From CATQHB01 sp965262595 (GTDB taxonomy: Bacteria; Chloroflexota; Dehalococcoidia; Lucifugimonadales; UBA3495), in assembly GCA_965262595.1 (NCBI GenBank), contig OZ253548.1, positions 3,224,001 to 3,288,000 of the forward strand: 64,000 bases of DNA, in the 5' to 3' direction. The notes under the pieces were generated by a model, which was not told where the DNA came from, did not search any database, and saw only the letters and a program-made list of their open reading frames with translations. Each line of letters begins with the position of its first letter. Position 1 is the first letter of the stretch. The translations under genes and the position numbers were made by a program. Positions 9,207 through 17,706 of the stretch are shown here, one piece after another.

Positions 9207-10637
9207 CTACCGCACCGGGCCGCCCAGGGGAGAGCGCGGCTCGCCGCCCTCCAGGAAGGCACCGTAGCCTGGCTGTTGCGCCAATGTCCCCTGATTGAGC
9301 AGGGTCTGTCCCCGCAGCAGGGTCATATAGGGGCGGCCCTGTACCTGCCAGCCCTCAAAGAGGGTATAGCCGGCGTTGCTGTGGTGCTCGTTAGAGGTAA
9401 TTACCCGGTCGCCTTTGGGGTCCAGGATCAGCAAATCGGCGTCGGACCCCACCTGAATTATGCCTTTGCGGGGGTACAAGCCAAAAATCCGGGCCGGGTT
9501 CTCCGCCATCACCCGCGCCAGCCACCAGATGGGCAGGCCCCGTTTGACCACTCCCTCGCTGTACATCAGCGGCACGATGGTTTCCACTCCTGGCGAGCCG
9601 AACGGCACCGACCGGCCCTCGGAGTCCACAAATATGTTGTCCCACCCTACCTGCTTCAATTCCTGGGGGTAGGGAGCGTGGTCGCTGGCGGTGATGGATA
9701 TATGCCCCTGCTCCAGGCCGCGCCACAGGGCATCCTGGTCCGGGCCGTCGGCTGGGCGCAGCGGCGGGCCAATCTTGGCCAATGGGCCGTATTGGGCCAT
9801 TTCGGCATCGGACAGGAGCAGGTATTGGGGGCAAGACTCGGTCCAGATGCGCTGCCCCTGGGCCTGAGCCTGCTTGATGCGCTCCAGTCCCAGTTGGGTG
9901 CTCAAATGCACTACGTAAGTGGGGCAGCGAGTGGCCGCCGCCATGTGCACCGCTCGGTTAATCGCCTCTTCTTCGGCCCAATCCGGGCAGGCCGCCGGAA
10001 AATCGGTGGGGTGAGTATGCCCCTCGGCCAGCAGCTTGTTTTCCAGGTACTCGATAATGTTGCCGCTCTCGCAGTGGAGTTGCAGTACGCCGCCGCCCTT
10101 GGCCACCATATCCATTGTCTGGCAGATGAAATCGTCGTCGCACATCCGGTAGGGCCGCTTCTTGTAGGTCATAAACATCTTGTAGGATTTGACGCCCATA
10201 TCCAGGGCCTGGGGCAAGCTGTTCAGAATGCTGGGCCGGTTCTGCAGGATGAAATGAAACCCGAAGTCGGTAACCGCGGTGCGCTCGATTTCCTCCCGAG
10301 AGCGGTTGATGGCGGCAGGCAGCGTTTCGTCACCCTCCAGGTTATAGGTGCCGAAGGGGACCAGGGTGGTCAGTCCGGCGTGGGCGGCGGCCAGCGACCC
10401 GATGGCGTAGTTGTCGTGGCCGTCCAGGTGGACGTGGCAGTCAATCAGGCCCGGCAGGACGTACATCCCCGAAGCGTCGATATAGTTATCGGCCCGGGGC
10501 AGCAGGTTCTCCGGCCCGATGGCGACAATTTTCTCGCCGGAAATGGCGATGGACGCCGCATAAACCTGGGAAGAGGAAACAATCTGCCCCCCAACCACCA
10601 GGGTATCCACGTGCCGGTCGTTGCGTGTTGAGGTCAT
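9207..10637 (-). CDS. Dihydropyrimidinase / hydantoinase-type amidohydrolase
   Basis: 476 residues. Metal ligands appear as GLIDCHVHLDGHD (His68 and His70), the lysine expected to be carbamylated lies in SYKMFMTYKK, and the last metal-binding aspartate lies in ASDHAPY. This is the cyclic-amidohydrolase arrangement of D-hydantoinase, dihydropyrimidinase and allantoinase, which open cyclic diamides by hydrolysis. Length matches the family. The start codon overlaps the stop of the upstream DUF4276 gene as ATGA, and AAGGAGG lies inside that upstream gene, so translation is coupled. The exact substrate (hydantoins, dihydropyrimidines or related rings) cannot be told from the sequence. Confidence 0.92.
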   Translation of the reverse strand: MTSTRNDRHVDTLVVGGQIVSSSQVYAASIAISGEKIVAIGPENLLPRADNYIDASGMYVLPGLIDCHVHLDGHDNYAIGSLAAAHAGLTTLVPFGTYNLEGDETLPAAINRSREEIERTAVTDFGFHFILQNRPSILNSLPQALDMGVKSYKMFMTYKKRPYRMCDDDFICQTMDMVAKGGGVLQLHCESGNIIEYLENKLLAEGHTHPTDFPAACPDWAEEEAINRAVHMAAATRCPTYVVHLSTQLGLERIKQAQAQGQRIWTESCPQYLLLSDAEMAQYGPLAKIGPPLRPADGPDQDALWRGLEQGHISITASDHAPYPQELKQVGWDNIFVDSEGRSVPFGSPGVETIVPLMYSEGVVKRGLPIWWLARVMAENPARIFGLYPRKGIIQVGSDADLLILDPKGDRVITSNEHHSNAGYTLFEGWQVQGRPYMTLLRGQTLLNQGTLAQQPGYGAFLEGGEPRSPLGGPVR

Positions 10638-11245
10638 TGGACGCCTCCTTGAGGGTTGTTAGGTGGGGAAACGAGGTTCTGGAGATAATCAAATAACCGG
10701 GCGCAATTGGGTGCAGCGTCTCGTACCTTTGAGGGGTCTATACTTGCCAACAAATCCGGGGCGTGCCTGGTTTTGTGATACTTGCCTTTGGAACTTGAAG
10801 CGGTGGTGATTGCCAATCCGTTCAATACATCATCCTTAGGAACCTGTTCCACTAATTGGTTGCCTGGCAAGCGATTCTCCAGAAAGCTCTGCCCGTAGTA
10901 AGCTCTCAGGGCTTGACGGTCGGCCAGGAACCACGCCTCTATTAGCTGCACCATAAAGTTAATTTGGGCGTCAGTTACTTGAGCGCCCGCGCCGGCATCC
11001 CAATGGTCATGTTGTCTTACTTCCCGCAATAGGCTAGGGGTGTATGACCCTTCCGAGTCAATGAGCAGTATGCTGACTGCATTGGGGTGTTCCTTTAATC
11101 CGTCCATAAACTTATCAACGCCGTTTGCCCCGCAGGGAACCAGAGTTAGATGGGTACCCGAGTGGTGAAACTCGCCAAAGAAGGTCCGGAAACCGGGGAG
11201 CAGTTTACTGTCCCCCTCAAAGTGTAATCTTATTTCGGTTGCCAT
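10634..11245 (-). CDS. DUF4276 family protein (Toprim-like), partner of the AAA ATPase
   Basis: 203 residues beginning directly after the ATPase stop (TGA then ATG, no gap). A conserved Glu at residue 10 in RLHFEGDSK and an acidic DSE at about residues 63-65 in LLIDSEGSY match the Toprim pattern of one Glu plus a D-x-D-like motif. The later IEAWFLAD and KGKYHKTRHA stretches are typical of DUF4276. Such proteins usually sit beside RecF/OLD-like AAA ATPases and are suspected nuclease effectors. Its 3' end overlaps the hydantoinase start, an unusual partner. Confidence 0.82.
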   Translation of the reverse strand: MATEIRLHFEGDSKLLPGFRTFFGEFHHSGTHLTLVPCGANGVDKFMDGLKEHPNAVSILLIDSEGSYTPSLLREVRQHDHWDAGAGAQVTDAQINFMVQLIEAWFLADRQALRAYYGQSFLENRLPGNQLVEQVPKDDVLNGLAITTASSSKGKYHKTRHAPDLLASIDPSKVRDAAPNCARLFDYLQNLVSPPNNPQGGVQ

Positions 11246-12352
11246 TCAGTACCTGGTGCCGCCAATATGCCCGCTTCGCCAAAGTTCGCCCAGCTCATAT
11301 TTCTCCAGGCTGGACTTGAACCGCTCTTTGTTAAGGCGCGTAACCTCGGTGCCTGTGTCTGGGTATAGGTCGAAAGTCACGATACTTTCGGGGTCTTCCC
11401 ACAGCAGGTCCAGCAAATCCGCCGATTGGGTAGTAACGATTAGCTGGGTGCGTTCGGATGCCGCCAACAGCAGTTTTGCCACCAGGTGCATTAAATCCGG
11501 GTGTAGCCCCAACTCTGGTTCTTCAATACAAACCAGCGGTGGCGGATCGGGGTGGCAGAGAATTGTAAGTAAAGCCAAAAAGCGCAATGTGCCGTCGGAA
11601 AGACGGGGGACTGGTACGGGGTTATTGATCCCCTTTTCCCGAATCCAGAGCTGCGCTGTGTTGGCGGATATGGTGACGCCGACTTGCTCGTAAGTTTCGT
11701 AAAAGCGTCCGAGTTGCTCATCTATGACCGACATCGCTTCCATGCCCTCCAGCCGTTTCAATACCGGGGCCAGGTTGGTGAAATCCTCATCCAGAAAGTC
11801 GGCGGGCAAATCCGTGGGTTGAGGTCGGCGAATCGGGCTGTTGGGCCCCATGTTCCATTCCCGGTACAGCCGGATGGCATCGAACTGCCGCCGCACGTAG
11901 TCTATTTCCGGGCCGGGTTCGCCATATTTTTCCGGTGTCAGGAGAGACTTTCCGGCCAGGTCAGCCCCGGGGCCATTAGGGTAGCTGAGAGCGGTGTTGG
12001 GGTTATCCAGTCTCTCCTTTACGATGTGCAGTTGGTCCTCCCGGGCTGCTACGGTCAGTGTGTAACACAGGGGCAGGGGCCCGTCGGCATAGGCCACGGC
12101 CACTTCCACTGTGCCCGAGTCCCGTCGGTCAGAGTCCGGCCTCTCGCCCCGGTAAAACCAATCGCCTACGCCTCCGCTCCGGCTGAAAAACCCGGCTAAA
12201 TCCCGGGGCGCCGCCTGCAGCAATGCCATAGTCTCAATCAGGTTGGACTTGCCGGAGGCGTTGGCTCCGACCAGGACGTTCAAGGGCCGCATTTCCAGTT
12301 CTACGTCCCGGAAGGATAGAAGTCCGCTGATTTTGATAGAGTTGAGAAGCAT
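11246..12352 (-). CDS. AAA ATPase (AAA_21/RecF-OLD-like)
   Basis: 368 residues. Walker A GANASGKSN is at residues 29-37, the ABC-type signature LSDGTLRFLALL at about 260, and Walker B CIEEPELGLHPD at about 281, followed by the switch region TTQSADLLDLL. This layout belongs to SMC/RecF-like ATPases of the AAA_21 group, related to the ATPase halves of OLD and PARIS defence systems. The DUF4276 gene follows with no intergenic base, so the two are almost certainly made together. I infer a sensor ATPase controlling the Toprim-like partner; a repair role is the alternative. Confidence 0.9.
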   Translation of the reverse strand: MLLNSIKISGLLSFRDVELEMRPLNVLVGANASGKSNLIETMALLQAAPRDLAGFFSRSGGVGDWFYRGERPDSDRRDSGTVEVAVAYADGPLPLCYTLTVAAREDQLHIVKERLDNPNTALSYPNGPGADLAGKSLLTPEKYGEPGPEIDYVRRQFDAIRLYREWNMGPNSPIRRPQPTDLPADFLDEDFTNLAPVLKRLEGMEAMSVIDEQLGRFYETYEQVGVTISANTAQLWIREKGINNPVPVPRLSDGTLRFLALLTILCHPDPPPLVCIEEPELGLHPDLMHLVAKLLLAASERTQLIVTTQSADLLDLLWEDPESIVTFDLYPDTGTEVTRLNKERFKSSLEKYELGELWRSGHIGGTRY

Positions 12353-12487
12353 TTTCGCCCCCTTCCCGCGACGACAGTTGGCGGTTGACCCATTAACAAC
12401 GGCTATTATACATTATCAACTGGCGGCGTACGCGGCGGCAGCAGCAGCAGCCAACCGGCGTCCACTCTGAGGTGTGGAGGCGTAAAT

Positions 12488-12856
12488 ATGGAATTGACCG
12501 AACTTATTGCCAACGCCCCCTGGCGGGAAGCGGTTACCTACCGGGATACCTGGCCACACGAGTATGTGCTTACTTGCAAGGACAATTGCGCCGACCTGGT
12601 GGACCGCATTGTGAAACGCTGGAAAGCTGGAGAGGGCGTGAAATGCCGGTTCTTCCGCATGGAAAACACCTATCTCTTCATAGGTGATTACAAGTACTGG
12701 ATAATGGTCCCCTACGAGGAGTTTGACCTGGAAGTAGCGCGACGGGAGGATTACGTCCTGAACCGCGCCCCTCTCTACCAGGACCGCCGCGACTTCGTAA
12801 TCCAACCCGGCGACACGGGCAAGGCAGAGGACTACCCAGCGGTGCCGGCGCGGTAG
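12488..12856 (+). CDS. Conserved-looking hypothetical protein
   Basis: 122 residues, with GTGGAGG ending eight bases before the ATG. I do not recognise the family. The composition is that of a soluble globular protein rich in Tyr, Trp and charged residues (for example FFRMENTYLFIGDYKYWIMVPYEEF), ending in a basic and proline-containing tail. There is no signal peptide, membrane segment or known motif. It stands alone, divergent from the AAA ATPase operon, with about 130 bases between the two starts. Confidence 0.6.
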   Translation: MELTELIANAPWREAVTYRDTWPHEYVLTCKDNCADLVDRIVKRWKAGEGVKCRFFRMENTYLFIGDYKYWIMVPYEEFDLEVARREDYVLNRAPLYQDRRDFVIQPGDTGKAEDYPAVPAR

Positions 12857-12963
12857 TGGTAAAAGAGTTTGTGCACGAAGGACACGAATTTTCACTAATG
12901 GATTCAACCCGTCATTCCGGCGCAGGCCAGACTCCAATATCTTTGAATATGGGAAGGCATTAG

Positions 12964-13902
12964 ATGGAAAACAGAGAGATCGGACCACTTGAGAGAGTGG
13001 AGTTGACCGCCATTTGGAAGGATGAACCAACTTTTACCCAGTGGCTCGCGGAGCACTTAGTTTACTTGCAGCCAGCGGTCAACGTAGATCTGAAATTGGT
13101 TCAGCCGGAACACCAGCAACATCGCGCCGGACGAGTAGATATACTAGCCCAGGACGTTAAGAGCGGGCGCACGGTTGTGATAGAGAATCAGTTTAACGGC
13201 GCTGACAACGATCACTTTGCTCGGATCGTTGGATATGCGGCAAGCCGTGAAGCTAGGTTCCTGATTTGGATAGCGCCCGAGTTTTCCAAGTGGCACTTAG
13301 ACATCATGCTCTGGTTGAACGCGGCGGGGATTGAGATTTTTGGTATAAAAATTAGTGCATACCGGATCGGTAACGCTTATGCTCCCCTCTTTGAGTTGGT
13401 CGCAGGGCCTGACGACTCAGCGAATCTTACTGAATCCACGGCGCCAGACGGCCCCAACATTTACTCGCGTTTCTACCGTCCCCTCGTTAAGAACCTAAGG
13501 GAAGAAGGAATTCGCGCCATGAGCGGGCGTGATCATGGGTTCGTGGGAAGGTATCGCAGATACCGGTCAGGAACTCTGCTGGAGGACGCTGGAATTACCT
13601 ATTACTCAACATTGGGTCGGGGTGATGAGCAATGCAAAGTTGGCCTACTTCTTCACGGGGGTGAGCATTCGTTTCCTTACAGTGCGCTGTTTGACCACCG
13701 TTCCAAATTAGAAGACTCAATGGGATGTATTGAGATCGCATGGAGTGAAGGGGAAATGGAAGATTCCATTTCGGTCTCTAGTGCCGGGATTCCTGACGAA
13801 GAAGAAGCCACCCTGGAAAATACGAGAGAGTGGATGAAGCTAACATTATTGTGTCTTCGGGACAATTGCGAACCAATGCTCCAGGAAATCATTACAGGTT
13901 AA
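12964..13902 (+). CDS. PD-(D/E)XK nuclease-like protein (DUF4268-type N-terminus)
   Basis: 312 residues. The N-terminal third carries AGRVDILAQ followed by RTVVIENQFN, giving Asp59 and Glu74-x-Gln76, the D...ExQ form of a PD-(D/E)XK active site. The following DNDHFARIVGYAA resembles DUF4268-type proteins and the nuclease domains of some restriction enzymes. The C-terminal half is unrecognised. Base use is more AT-rich than the flanking exonuclease and aminotransferase genes, so it may be imported. It has no methyltransferase or helicase neighbour. Biochemical activity is inferred only from the motif. Confidence 0.7.
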   Translation: MENREIGPLERVELTAIWKDEPTFTQWLAEHLVYLQPAVNVDLKLVQPEHQQHRAGRVDILAQDVKSGRTVVIENQFNGADNDHFARIVGYAASREARFLIWIAPEFSKWHLDIMLWLNAAGIEIFGIKISAYRIGNAYAPLFELVAGPDDSANLTESTAPDGPNIYSRFYRPLVKNLREEGIRAMSGRDHGFVGRYRRYRSGTLLEDAGITYYSTLGRGDEQCKVGLLLHGGEHSFPYSALFDHRSKLEDSMGCIEIAWSEGEMEDSISVSSAGIPDEEEATLENTREWMKLTLLCLRDNCEPMLQEIITG

Positions 13903-13951
13903 AGCTAATCAGATTTGAGCCCTAATTGTAAGGAGGTACGAACGTTGGCGC

Positions 13952-14827
13952 TTAGCTATGCCACCGCCCCACCCCCTCCCTCAACCGCTCAAACCCCAAC
14001 TCATCGCACAAATCCTGGTAGGGTTCGCGGAGGACGCCCTGCCATTCCAGTTGGGGCAGGTCTTCGGACAGGGGCACGTCGAGGCGCAGGGTCGCCAGTT
14101 GGCGGTAGAAGAGGGCAGCCTCACGGTTTTCGGACAGGCTGGCGGCCAGGGCCTTGGCTCCGCGCACGGTTACCGCCCAGCCCGCCGGGTCGTCGGGGAT
14201 ATGTTCGATGTGGCCGTAACGCTCCAACACCTGGGCAGCGCTTTTCGCGCCCCAGCGGGGAATGCCGGGGATGCCGTCGGCGCTGTCGCCCACCAATCCC
14301 AGGTAGTCGGGAATGGAGGCGGGCGAAACGCCGAACTTTTCCCGCACACCGGCCTCGTTCATCACCGTGTCCTTGCGCCGGTCCAGAGTCACTACCCGGT
14401 CGCTTCGTACCACCTGGGCCAGGTCCTTGTCCGGCGAGCAGATGACTACCTGCTCGACGCCGGGGGAGTCCTGCCAACGGTGGGCCGCCGCGCCCAAGGC
14501 GTCATCGGCCTCAAACTCCACCATCGGCCAGACCACCAGGCCCAGAGATGCTGCCGCCATTTCCGCCAGGGGAAACTGGCCCAGCAACTCCGGCGGCGTA
14601 CCCTCTCCCGTCTTGTAGCCGGCGAAGAGGTCGTTGCGGAAGGAGTGGATAACGCTGTCGAAAGCCACCGCCACATGGCTTACCTCGGGCTGGCGCAGCA
14701 GGGTCAGCATAGTTTGGATGAAGCCGCGCACCGCGCCAACCTCCCGCCCGTCCGGGGCGGAAATGGAGGGCAGGGCAAAATAGGCCCGGAATAACTCGTA
14801 GGTGCCGTCAACCAAGTGAATCTTCAT
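13952..14827 (-). CDS. 5'-3' exonuclease (PolI N-terminal/FEN-like), stand-alone
   Basis: 291 residues from ATG at 14827, chosen over an ATG 18 bases upstream because AAGGGA precedes it at good spacing. The N-terminus MKIHLVDGTYELFRAYFA, the acidic FEADDALGA and CSPDKDL, and the helix-hairpin region GDSADGIPGIPRWGAKSA are signatures of the metal-dependent 5' nuclease domain of DNA polymerase I. No polymerase domain is attached, so this is an independent flap or primer-removing nuclease, likely in repair or Okazaki-fragment processing. It is followed on the same strand by an unrelated palindrome-rich spacer. Confidence 0.9.
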   Translation of the reverse strand: MKIHLVDGTYELFRAYFALPSISAPDGREVGAVRGFIQTMLTLLRQPEVSHVAVAFDSVIHSFRNDLFAGYKTGEGTPPELLGQFPLAEMAAASLGLVVWPMVEFEADDALGAAAHRWQDSPGVEQVVICSPDKDLAQVVRSDRVVTLDRRKDTVMNEAGVREKFGVSPASIPDYLGLVGDSADGIPGIPRWGAKSAAQVLERYGHIEHIPDDPAGWAVTVRGAKALAASLSENREAALFYRQLATLRLDVPLSEDLPQLEWQGVLREPYQDLCDELGFERLREGVGRWHS

Positions 14828-14840
14828 GCTGTTCCCTTCA

Positions 14841-14905
14841 TCCACGAATGCGCACGAATGACCACTAATTTATTCCATTCGTGCCGGTTCGTGTCCATTC
14901 GTGGA
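14841..14905. repeat. Imperfect palindrome between two minus-strand genes
   Basis: TCCACGAATG at 14841 is inverted at 14896-14905 (CATTCGTGGA), with further CACGAA/TTCGTG pairing inside. Related ATTCGTGG-type words occur near 28521-28530. It may act as a transcription terminator for the aminotransferase gene or be a REP-like element. Confidence 0.5.
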
Positions 14906-14910
14906 TAAAC

Positions 14911-16086
14911 CTACAAACTCTCCAGCACCCGCGCTATCCGCTCTACCCCTTCCAGCACTCTTTCCGCAGGAGAGCGCATCAGGGCGATACGGAAGTGGCC
15001 CTCGCCGCTTTCACCGAAGCCGGAGCCAGGGGTTACCACCACGCCCTCCCGCTCCACCAGCAGGTCGGCCAGTTCTTCCGAGGACCGTTCGCCGGAATAT
15101 CGAGGAAAGAGGAAGGTCGCCCCTTCCGGCAAGGGGCAATGCACCCCCGGGACCTGATATAGACGGTCGGCGGCACGGATGCGCAGTTCGTTGCAGTCTT
15201 CCCGCCACTGCGCCAGGTGGTCTTGCGGCCCTCGGAGCGCGGCAAGTCCGGCCATCTGGACAAAGGGCGAAACGAAGCTGGCGGTCTGCTCCTGGATTTT
15301 TAGCAGCGGCTCCAGCAGCGCCGCCGGAGCTACCATACAGCCCAGCCGCCAGCCGGACATGGCGTAGGCTTTGGTAAAGGTGTAGCTGGTTAGCGTGCGC
15401 TCGGCCATGCCGTCCAGGGCGGCCAGGGTTAAGTGTTGGTTGGAATCGTAGGTAAAATATTCGTAGGTCTCGTCGCAAACCGCCAACAGGTCATGCTCCC
15501 GGGCCAATTGGGCCACCGCCTCCAGTTCCTGCCGGGTATAAACCCGTCCGGTGGGATTGTTGGGGTTGTTGATAATCACCATCTTGGTCTGGGGAGTGAC
15601 ATACTGTTGCAGCCCTTCGTAGGTCAGGTAATACTCCTCCTCCTCGCTCAGCGGCACCGCCACCGGAACGCCCTCGGCCAGTTCCACCTGCTGCCGAAAG
15701 CTGACCCAGGTCGGTTCGATTACCAGAACCTCGTCGCCCCGCTCAATGTAAGCGTTAATCGCCTCATACAGCCCCATCTTGCTGCCCGGCGTAACCAGAA
15801 TGTCCCCCTGCGGATCCACGGAGCGGCCGTTATGCGCCGCCAGCTTGTCGGCCAGCGCCTGCCGGAACTCGGGCAAACCGCGGGACGATTCAATGTTAGT
15901 CATCCCATCGTTCAGCGCCCGGATGCCGGCGTCGATGATGTGTCGCGGTGAAGTGTGGTAGGGGCTGGACTGGCTGAGGTCAATAATATCCTGGCCCTGG
16001 CGGGCTAGCTGACGCGCCTTTTCTCCGGCGGCCAGGGTTGCCGGGGGTTGCACCCGGCTGATGCGAGCGGCTGGAGTAGGGGCCAT
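14911..16086 (-). CDS. Class I/II pyridoxal-phosphate aminotransferase
   Basis: 391 residues. The fold-type I motifs are in order: the substrate-loop region LSQSSPYHTSPRH, VTPGSKMGLYEAI, NNPNNPTGRVY, CDETYEYFTYD, and SYTFTKAYAMSGWRLG with the PLP-binding lysine. The C-terminal VTPGSGFGESGEGHFRIA provides the substrate-binding arginine. Proteins of this layout are aspartate-type aminotransferases using pyridoxal phosphate. The amino donor and acceptor are not determined. It stands between the exonuclease and the retropepsin-like gene and is probably monocistronic. Confidence 0.93.
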   Translation of the reverse strand: MAPTPAARISRVQPPATLAAGEKARQLARQGQDIIDLSQSSPYHTSPRHIIDAGIRALNDGMTNIESSRGLPEFRQALADKLAAHNGRSVDPQGDILVTPGSKMGLYEAINAYIERGDEVLVIEPTWVSFRQQVELAEGVPVAVPLSEEEEYYLTYEGLQQYVTPQTKMVIINNPNNPTGRVYTRQELEAVAQLAREHDLLAVCDETYEYFTYDSNQHLTLAALDGMAERTLTSYTFTKAYAMSGWRLGCMVAPAALLEPLLKIQEQTASFVSPFVQMAGLAALRGPQDHLAQWREDCNELRIRAADRLYQVPGVHCPLPEGATFLFPRYSGERSSEELADLLVEREGVVVTPGSGFGESGEGHFRIALMRSPAERVLEGVERIARVLESL

Positions 16087-16213
16087 AATTTGCTCCTTTA
16101 AGTCACTGGACGACGTTTTTCATACAGGCGCAAAGGTATGAGCAGAGGGTAAATTGCTCTCTGCGGCCCTCCGCGTTCTCTGCATGGAACTACTTTACAC
16201 CGGAATGAAGGTT

Positions 16214-16687
16214 TTATTCCGTGAGGAGACGGGGTGTTCCCAATAACGTCAACCGTCCGCGAATCAGGCGGCGGTTTCTGGCGTCGGCGGCTAGAGCGAA
16301 GGCTTCCAGCGTCATAGCGCCTACCAATGTGGTATCCTTGTCCGGGCCAAAAACGGCGTAAACTATCCGCCTTTGACCTTCCAACTGCATCGCTACCAAC
16401 CCAACCGCAAGCTCTACTTCAGACCCATCGGCCAGGAGAAACGGCTCTGTGTATTCCCGTTCAATCTCCAGTTCTTCGAGGATTGACGACGGAACTACCG
16501 AGTAAGCCGCCCCGGTGTCCACCATACCGTTAAGAAGGCGAGATTGTGGTGTGTTTGGGTTGCTGACGATGAATTCGACGTTGAAAGTCCCCACTTCCCC
16601 TCCGACAGTGGTTCCAGGCAGTATGATCCAGGGTTCCGGCCTGGATCCGTCCGGAGAATCATCCACCTCACTATTAACGTTATTCAT
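16214..16687 (-). CDS. Retropepsin-like aspartyl protease-family protein
   Basis: 157 residues from ATG at 16687, chosen because GGAGG precedes it and upstream in-frame codons overlap the permease gene. The core MVDTGAAYSVVP (Asp57-Thr-Gly) followed by a hydrophobic strand and GAMTLEAFAL is the single-lobed, retroviral-type aspartic protease pattern, which would need to dimerise to be active. There is no signal peptide. Bacterial members are usually of unknown function. It starts 42 bases downstream of the end of the peptide-permease gene on the same strand and could be co-transcribed with it. Confidence 0.75.
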   Translation of the reverse strand: MNNVNSEVDDSPDGSRPEPWIILPGTTVGGEVGTFNVEFIVSNPNTPQSRLLNGMVDTGAAYSVVPSSILEELEIEREYTEPFLLADGSEVELAVGLVAMQLEGQRRIVYAVFGPDKDTTLVGAMTLEAFALAADARNRRLIRGRLTLLGTPRLLTE

Positions 16688-16728
16688 TGCGCCCAGCCTC
16701 CGGTGGCGGTTTACGCCCCTGATTTGGC

Positions 16729-17661
16729 TTACACGTTGCGCAGCTTGGGGTCCAGGCGGTCGCGCAGCCAGTCGCCAAGCAGGTTCATCGACATCACCGA
16801 CAAGAGAATGGCGACGCCGGGCATGGCGGCCAACCACCAGGAAGTTACCAACAACTCTCGACCGCTGGCGATCATCAGTCCCCAGGCCGGAGTGGGCCGG
16901 GGTAGTCCGGCGCCCAGGAAGCTGAGGGTGGACTCCAGCAGGATTACCTGCCCCACCTCCAGGGTTGCCAGGACGATAATGGTATTCACAATGTTGGGGA
17001 AAAGGTGGCGGCTAATGATGCGCACATTGGAAGCTCCGGCGACCCGGGAGCGGGCCACAAAGTCCTGCGCCTTGATGCTCAAAGTCTCTCCCCGCACCAG
17101 CCGGGCATAACGGGACCAGAAGATGGTCACAATTACGATGATCACGGTCTGGAAACTCGGCCCTAACACAACCGCCAGCGCCAGGGCAAAGAGAATGGCC
17201 GGCATGGCAAGGCAAATATCCACTGCCCGCATAATCAGATGGTCTATATTGCCGCCGAAGTAGCCCGCGATCAAGCCCAAAGAGGTTCCCAATAGCCCAG
17301 CCAGGAAAATGGATATGGCCGCCACGGTGAGGGAAACCCGGGCGCCGTAGATGATGCGGCTCAAAATATCCCGGCCCTGCTTGTCCGTTCCCAGTGGGTG
17401 TGCCACCGAACCGCCGGGGGTAGCATAAATGCCCTCTCCCGCGGCATCCACCCAGAAGGGGGGAACCAGCCGGTTGCTCAAGCTCCCTTGTACCGGGTCG
17501 TGGGGAGCGACCCAGTTGGCAAAAATGGCCGGCAGCACCAATACTATCATTAGTATCGTCACCGGGAATACCGGGTAGCGCCGCGCCGTTCCCATGGCGC
17601 GCCACACCCCGGAAACGCTGCGGGCTCCGGGCAATCTGCTTGGTATTGCCAAATTTGCCAT
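16729..17661 (-). CDS. dppC: Dipeptide/oligopeptide ABC transporter permease (DppC-type)
   Basis: 310 residues with about six hydrophobic helices. HPLGTDKQGRDILSRIIYGAR is the DppC signature, and the EAA-like loop RVAGASNVRIISRHLFPN contacts the ATPase. It forms the inner-membrane channel with the DppB-type protein encoded 45 bases upstream. No ATPase gene lies in this operon. The binding protein is encoded divergently at 19743. Substrates of this family include di- and oligopeptides, nickel and sugars, so peptide specificity is an inference. Confidence 0.93.
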   Translation of the reverse strand: MANLAIPSRLPGARSVSGVWRAMGTARRYPVFPVTILMIVLVLPAIFANWVAPHDPVQGSLSNRLVPPFWVDAAGEGIYATPGGSVAHPLGTDKQGRDILSRIIYGARVSLTVAAISIFLAGLLGTSLGLIAGYFGGNIDHLIMRAVDICLAMPAILFALALAVVLGPSFQTVIIVIVTIFWSRYARLVRGETLSIKAQDFVARSRVAGASNVRIISRHLFPNIVNTIIVLATLEVGQVILLESTLSFLGAGLPRPTPAWGLMIASGRELLVTSWWLAAMPGVAILLSVMSMNLLGDWLRDRLDPKLRNV

Positions 17662-17706
17662 AGGTCAATCCCTCTCTATCGCTGAAAGCTCCAGGTCTTA
17701 GCCGCC

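Noticed and set aside
9276..10631. Long open frame on the plus strand opposite the hydantoinase
   Set aside because: Antisense shadow; the minus-strand protein has all catalytic motifs and a good start, whereas this frame matches nothing.
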